Below are positions 58,232 through 64,000 of a stretch of DNA of 64,000 bases, piece by piece (the first letter of the stretch is position 1; the number at the start of each line of letters is the position of its first letter). The position numbers and the translations under genes were made by a program. The notes under the pieces are model-generated. The model worked only from the letters and a program-made list of their open reading frames with translations, searched no databases and had not been told where the DNA came from. Source of the stretch: Paraescarpia echinospica. Lineage: Eukaryota; Annelida; Polychaeta; Sabellida; Siboglinidae. Location: positions 43,723,429 through 43,787,428 of the forward strand of contig CM034531.1 in assembly GCA_020002185.1 (NCBI GenBank), given 5' to 3'.

Positions 58232-58339
58232 CGAACGTTTCTCTCGCAAGGTCTCGGTCCAGTAACGCAAGGCTCCGCTGGGCTCTCGTCAGAACCATCG
58301 GAAGCTTTAGACGGAAGTGGCTCTACCGGGGAGCAGAAG
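58232..58339 (+). CDS. possible Ser/Gly-rich linker exon
   Basis: Acceptor-like GATCCAG and donor AAG/GTAAGC enclose 36 codons (SQGLGPVTQGSAGLSSEP, then SEALDGSGSTGEQK). It leaves in phase 0, the phase in which the next REP exon enters. Its entry phase 0 does not fit the phase 2 exit of the exon at 57,943, so an exon is missing between them or the call is wrong. Likely a flexible linker between kinase and REP repeats. Confidence 0.35.
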
Positions 58340-59195
58340 GTAAGCTTACTTTTACTTAAAGCAAATTAAAATTATGTTCAACCAGGCAAGGGCCAAATCC
58401 CACATGGACCACCCAAATAAATTAATAACTCTCAAAATGAGACACCCCAATAAACCCACTAGCACGCCTACAAAGTGTCAGCGTGATATAAGCGAAATTT
58501 ACAGGTAAACACGTGTATGTGGAGGAGATATATAACAATGCAGAGACCCGCGCTCTCTTTTATAATATGCATATGACACAGATAAGATGCTGCCCTTTAT
58601 TTATAAAATGAAATAAATTATATATGAAATAAACCGTAATTTTAAAAGTATATTTGGGTTGTTTTTCACTTTCAACGGATGTGTGCCCCATAACTTTCCC
58701 AGGACTTAGTTATAATTATAGGAAAAGTATAGTATCACGAGACAAAATCAGTGGTATATGTGCAATTCATTGTATTGCAGCATCAATGAGGAAACGATAA
58801 GGATGGAAAGTTGAAAATGAACGTAATATTGTTCAAAACAGTATGTGTGACAATGCATACACACACGCACGCACACACGGACGTGCGCATGCAAGCACGC
58901 GCGCAAGTAATCACTATAGACACAATCACAGAAATCCATTATATGTCATTACAGGTTGTTGACAAAAACCAGAACGACAACATCTACCCAAGAAACATTC
59001 CAACCATAACAACATAAATACAACACTAGTAGTAATCACGATGCTGCAATACCTACGACCAACGATGTAACAGTTCAGCAGCACTGTACGATTCATCATT
59101 TGAACTGTTATAATGAAACTTATGCCGTTGCTGCGGCTGCTGCAGCAACTGTTGTTGTTATTGTTTCCTTATGTTGCTGTTTCATGTTATGTAAG

Positions 59196-59710
59196 TTCGG
59201 CGTGGGTGAACGAGTGCTCGTTGAAGCTAATGAATCAAGAGCCACTAGACTGCAACACCAACATGGCGGTTGGAGCAAAAAGATGAAACAGGTTCGTGCA
59301 AGACAAGTGTATTATTCTCTCTATAAATTATTCATTATTATCATTATTATTGAGAAGACATCATTCTCCTTAAGTTGAGCAACTGTTTTTTTAATTGTGC
59401 GAATCTCGCTGATAATACACGTGTTCTTCAATAATCAGTATTTGATACAACGAGGTCTGGGGGCAAGAAGTTCATTTGTACAGATAAATACGATCCTTGT
59501 ACATCCTGGTTATAACTGTTTATGCACTACGGTATGTTCAAGATGCTTGCAACCACTTTGCTTCACACGATGCATCTTATATTGTAGTATCTCGGCTCGG
59601 TCGACGTCGTCAAACATAAACACGACAACACCGTCGAAGTGGAGTTCTCTGACGGAACAGTGTATGTATTTGGAGCTACTGCACACCAGAAACTAACAAC
59701 CACATTATGA
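59196..59710 (+). CDS. Mind bomb-type REP repeat (two exons)
   Basis: Exon a (59,196-59,291): FGVGERVLVEANESRATRLQ then HQHGGWSKKMKQ, donor AG/GTTCGT. Exon b (from 59,588, after TTGTAG): YLGSVDVVKHKHDNTVEVEF then SDGTVYVFGATAHQKL, reaching TGA at 59,708-59,710. Joined in phase 0 they give the REP pattern of Mind bomb E3 ligases (G-x-V-x-V...LQ...HGGW...M...LG.V). In Mind bomb, REP repeats bind the ligand tail. The in-frame TGA is either the real end, a lesion, or bypassed by a donor I cannot see. Confidence 0.6.
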
Positions 59711-60277
59711 TGTTAGTCTGTGCAAACACGTACAATACGTGATGCTGTGTATGTTTGTTTGGTCTTGTGTATTATCTGTTAATGAACGACAAGCATTTGG
59801 GCTATGGATCCATAGGCATTTATGAAAATAATAGTTGGCCAAGGAATAGGTTTCAGAGTACCACTGACTGCATTTAGCCTTGCAGTGCTCAGTCACACTC
59901 CATGTGTCTCCTGCTGTATAAACACCTGACACCTGTCATTACCTATTGACACGATACGGATTCATGTTGATATACTGACGACAAACAAAATGCTAATGAA
60001 ATTGATGGTTCGATGTGTTTGATATGCAACTTAAAAGTAATACATCAACCTCTATTACACAGCATCCAACTACTATTACAATAACATTGTGTTTGCTAAA
60101 ACCTATTGTTACTACTTGACTATTTGTAATAATTATTTGAATCTGGTAACATTACTTTTACCCCCATTCGTGTGTGCAAGGTGTATTACAGATAAGAGTG
60201 TTTGGTTTACTCGTGAAGCATGTAATCATGTAATCATGTAAGCATGTAATCATGTAATAATGCCATCGTAACTTCAG

Positions 60278-60358
60278 TTGGGCGTACAACTCAGCGCTGC
60301 TCGAGTCGTGTGACAATGTCAGTGCCGTGGACGAGGACACGTCACTGCCGTTTAAGAG
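60278..60358 (+). CDS. possible REP-repeat exon
   Basis: Acceptor ACTTCAG and donor AGAG/GTACGT enclose 27 codons reading WAYNSALLESCDNVSAVDED, then TSLPFK. The W-x-YN-x-A-L phrase matches the end of REP repeats. Entry and exit phases are both 2, so it can be skipped or included without changing frame. The part of the repeat that should precede it was not found. Confidence 0.45.
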
Positions 60359-60572
60359 GTACGTGGCACACCTAGTAGCTCATTATATATAGTCGCAATT
60401 ATCCTGTTGTTTTGTTATACAACACACGTATGACCCCTTGCCTTTTCTTAAACGTGTATCGTGTTTCACTATACTGTTCTGTGCACCCACCACTGGAGCA
60501 ACAAACAAAAGGCAGCTGTTAACACGTTTACAGTATTTTGATCGTACACCTGTTCCTTCTGACCAATTAATT

Positions 60573-60775
60573 GGGGTACGACTACATTAGATTTTACGTT
60601 CATTATGACGTTTCCTTCATTTCCTGCAAAGTTTCTCTAACGATCTTCTTGAACATTGTTACAGCATATTTAATATCTCCATTGACACAGATGCTGTGTA
60701 AAATTCGTGAACTTCTCGTACCTCATTTTTAGAAAACTTCACCCAAACCTAATACCTCTCAATTTCGCCCCAATT
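60573..60775 (-). mobile_element. partial reverse copy of the 44.5-kb inverted-repeat element
   Basis: Terminus GGGGTACGACTACATTA (two differences from the 44,465 end) and about 200 bp of aligned interior, reverse-oriented relative to the right half of 44,465-44,918. It lies between two REP-type exons. Confidence 0.7.
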
Positions 60776-60798
60776 AAATTGACACATTTTGGTTGTAG

Positions 60799-60916
60799 AC
60801 TCTGGGTAAAGCCGGGATCGTGTCTCAGGTTCTTTCGAAAGGGCGTGTAAGGGTCAAAATCGGCAGTTGTCTATGGATGTACAACAAGCAAGCCCTGCAA
60901 TTCGTCGCGAATTCAG
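60799..60916 (+). CDS. second half of another Mind bomb-type REP repeat
   Basis: Between acceptor GGTTGTAG and donor TCAG/GTAGGC it reads TLGKAGIVSQVLSKGRVRVK, then IGSCLWMYNKQALQFVANS, a clear REP second half entered in phase 0 like the exon at 59,588. The first-half exon with the HGGW motif is missing in the preceding 440 bp. A fragment of an inverted-repeat element lies there instead. No later exon of the gene was recognised in the window. Confidence 0.6.
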
Positions 60917-61039
60917 GTAGGCTGGAGTTGTTGAAACGGTTAGCAAAATAACATCGTAAACGCCAACCACTATACACGCCTTACGTATGTTTTAAACAGT
61001 AGTTTGTGTTAAACTTATTAAAATACTTGCCTCCTTTAA

Positions 61040-61094
61040 GTGTGTGTCTGTGTGTCTGTGTGTCTGTGTGTCTGTGTGTCTGTGTGTGTGTTTG

Positions 61095-61181
<87 letters not shown>

Positions 61182-61240
61182 GTGTCTATATGTGTGTCTG
61201 TGTGTGTGTATGCGCGCGTGCGCGTTTCCTGTGCGTGATC
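61040..61240. repeat. (GT)n/(GTCTGT)n microsatellite
   Basis: TGTGTGTCTGTGTGTCTG units pass into a pure GT run of about 90 bp. Cys/Val- and His/Thr-rich frames here are artefacts. Confidence 0.95.
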
Positions 61241-61734
61241 GTGTGTGTGCATATGTAGGAATAACAAAACTAGTCCTCACGTATATTTAACATAATGCTA
61301 CGGAAGGATCTATTATCGCTTGTGGTGCAGTGTCGCGCGCCGTGCATCGACGTATTATGTTGTAGAATGTATCTGCTTTATATAGAACACTAAGCAAACA
61401 TTGTTATTGTTTAATATGTATAACACAACTACATATTTGAAACTCCCCTGAACGTTGTGAGTGTCTTCAGCAATCATCACCAGGAACTCTTTTCTTCTTC
61501 GACACGTTTAAGTCAGTCCAATTTATAGTTGTGTTAAGATAATAAGATTATTTAATTTAAATTATTCTTCCAACTTGATGAACATTTCCACGAAATGTCT
61601 AATGTTATTATTGATATTGGAATTATTTTAAGTGCATGTGCTTTACAGAAGAGAAGATGCAGGCTGCGCCTCGGAAAGACTAAATGTCAGATGCATATCA
61701 ACATGACGTCATCGGCAGGCGTTGAGGAGGATAC

Positions 61735-61930
61735 ACTATATATATAAATATATATATATATTTACATATATATATATTTGTTTACATATATATATATATA
61801 TATTTACATATATATATATATATATAAACATATATATATATATATACAAATATATATATATATATATATACATATAGATATATATATATATGTATATATA
61901 TATACATATAGATATATATATATATATATC
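61735..61930. repeat. (TA)n microsatellite with CATATATA variants
   Basis: About 190 bp of TATATA with periodic CA/CAT interruptions, strongly self-complementary. Confidence 0.95.
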
Positions 61931-61944
61931 TTCTCCTTTCGAAG

Positions 61945-62045
61945 TGTACATATTAGACGTGTGTTGAGTGGTGTTCGTCGGACGGTCGATCGAGGGGACA
62001 GTGATTCGATTCCACCTGCCCCAATTTCGTTCACTGCCGAGTAGG
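61945..62045 (+). ncRNA. possible tRNA-derived SINE remnant
   Basis: GTGATTCGATTCCACCTGCC resembles a Pol III B box in a T-arm. The preceding GAGTGGTGTTCGTCGGACGG could be a worn A-box side. It does not fold into a convincing tRNA by eye, and no tail is evident. Confidence 0.25.
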
Positions 62046-64000
62046 CAGTGTATATATTGTGTTATCCCACTGGGTCCAATATCAATGTGCATACATATTA
62101 GGCGTCCGACATTTAGTCCATTACCCTAGAATTATATTTGTTGATTGTCACAGCAACGAATTTATGTATAATGCATTAACTCAAAAATACTACCATATCG
62201 TTTCATGACCAAATATGGCTGCGATAGGGAATCACACGATGATACGATCTAAAAACGTATTGAGTAATACACATAGTCCCTATATTCATATATTAGTGTT
62301 ATCACGCGAACTAGTGACTTATTTTTGTATACGTATATATAGAGAGTGACGTGAGAAATAAATGATTTGGTTTGTGTTATGAAGAATAGTAATATGACGT
62401 TCTCCGATTCCTTTATCATTAGTGGTATGTCCCACAATGGTGCATTTCTTTCCAATTCTTCCTCTTATGCAAAATATGATGGTATTGGTTTCATTAACTC
62501 TGTACAGGTGGACAGACATATGTGTCATCCCTATCTTTGCTTGTACATATCACAGTATTAGTGATATGGTACAACATTGCATAGGTTTTGTAAATGTGGT
62601 TACGGTTATAACCTTGTAACTGTCGTGGCCACGTCAATATATTATTGTGGTTATGTTGAACACGTAAATATCAATCCATAATAAAGACGTACTGATCCAA
62701 ACGGGTCCTGATTTAATTGCTGCCAAACACTTTTTCTGACACGAGGACACTACATGGGTCAAATTACAGCTTTAGTAAACTGCCAGGTATTGCGTTGGCT
62801 AAACGCAAGTCAGCTATTATCCCTAGCATGCGAGGTTGATGCAAACATTGAATTGAACAGGTTCTCCTATGTTCGTGTCAATGACACTATTGTTTTCGCA
62901 GTGATACTAAATAGCTTTCACACCAATGGCGCAACAAGCACATAGCAGCAATTAACCCCATTACAGTATATCGGTCATTTAAAACTCGTTCTCAAAGGTG
63001 AGACACTGTGAGGAGAGTGAACGCCACTCAATTATCTTAGTTAGAAGAATGGCCCATTATAAAAGCACAACATATCAAAACACGTAAGTACTTCCAAAAA
63101 ACTGGCGTTGCGTTTTCCTAAATGCATCACCATTTAGTCATCAGATATGAATGCTATAAGGAAGGGAATGGACACAAACAGGGCGAGTGGACCTCGGCGC
63201 CTCGGGGAGGTGCATTTACAATAGCATATTAATATACATAGATAATAATTATGACGAAGGCTTTAGTGATCATTATGATGACGACCACTGTGGTGGTATT
63301 GACGATAATGGCGATTCAGTTATTGCAGGTGACAGCTAGTGATGACAGTAATGAAGAATGAGTAATCAAGTAAATACACAAAATAGTGCTGATGTGATTA
63401 TTTGTATTGCGAAGAACACGGGTCTTCGAACATGCAGCCGAGTGTCATCGATTTGTTTGAAGTTAATAGTTTCGCGGATATTGCTGACACTGATGACAAC
63501 AGCGCCTCGACGTTATTGTCCTCGGTCCAGTTTAACTGAATCAGAACCTCTTGTGGAAGCAGATCTGAAAATAGATGAAACAGTTTTAGCACAATGACAA
63601 CACAGATGATGGAACATCGCCAACGGAGGTCGCAATGACAAGCTACCACTATATTATATTATAATGACAACGACAACATCTACAACACTAACAACAACAT
63701 TGCAAATCATGATGCGAACGTCAACATCGCTGATGGTAACGATAATGAAAACTAGTCTGTAAAGAATTATGCTATTGCTGCTGCAGTTTCTGACGTTGAT
63801 GCAGCTGCTTCGGTTGCTAACACTGCTATTGGTATAGCCGTGCGGGAACTAATTTCCAGGTTGTCTACTTACGTTGTCAATGTAACCATGGAAGTAACTC
63901 GTCAGACGATCCTTTATGTATGCTCCAATCACCAACGGACAGTGGCTGTTGCGGATGGGACCTGGCAAAAAAATGTATCTGCTTATTGTCAAATATCATC
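62046..64000. other. no gene recognised
   Basis: Mixed AT-rich sequence. Frames at 62,754-62,945 (+) and 63,358-63,597 (+) have no recognisable motif. 63,240-63,800 is rich in GAT/GAC/AAC triplets, giving Asp/Asn-like low-complexity frames. A further exon of the REP gene could lie here but none was identified. Confidence 0.4.

Noticed and set aside
61006..61290. Cys/Val and His/Thr repeat proteins on both strands
   Set aside because: Translation of a GT/CA microsatellite.

Overview
This is a eukaryotic window, from an invertebrate animal genome. It is AT-rich and intron-bearing, crowded with decayed mobile elements and microsatellites, and has no operons. A 5S rRNA-like sequence at 9,624-9,744 reads like the 5S of marine protostomes (molluscs, annelids and relatives) rather than the vertebrate type. 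The repertoire (Penelope, Polinton/Maverick, BEL/Pao, CR1- and Jockey-like LINEs, a Mutator-like transposase) and a protein kinase joined to Mind bomb-type repeats also fit a mollusc or other lophotrochozoan. The taxon is an inference.

Layout. 0-9 kb: a degenerate Penelope-like element with an SGNH-hydrolase-like domain just upstream on the same strand, a broken ORF of an unclassified mobile family, and two LINE remnants. 9.6 kb: the 5S-like sequence. 10-12.7 kb: minisatellites and decayed zinc-finger exons. 12.9-29 kb: a decayed Polinton (virus-like giant transposon). Its B-family DNA polymerase is on the + strand and is split by two LINE insertions. On the - strand lie protease, major capsid, a small basic protein, minor-capsid candidate, membrane protein, integrase, two conserved unknowns and the C-terminus of the packaging ATPase. 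Every one examined closely carries stops, frameshifts or deletions.

29.7-34.4 kb and 53.1-57.7 kb are two copies of one segment in direct orientation. Each carries two exons of a protein kinase separated by an intron full of CTA/CTG-type triplet repeats. The copies have different lesions. Copy 1 has a stop just before the glycine loop. Copy 2 lacks 66 codons of the N-lobe and has lost a splice donor. Beyond copy 2, phase-compatible exons continue the kinase C-lobe and then encode Mind bomb-type REP repeats up to 60.9 kb.

Between the two copies (34.4-53.1 kb) lie a LINE fragment, a C2H2 zinc-finger remnant, a basic ORF, a cluster of an exactly repeated 13-mer, a His-Me-finger endonuclease-like ORF, a Mutator-like transposase broken at two homopolymers, a 454-bp terminal-inverted-repeat element and an internally deleted BEL/Pao retrotransposon. 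The last 3 kb is microsatellite-rich with no recognisable gene. No CRISPR array, operon or confident tRNA gene was seen.
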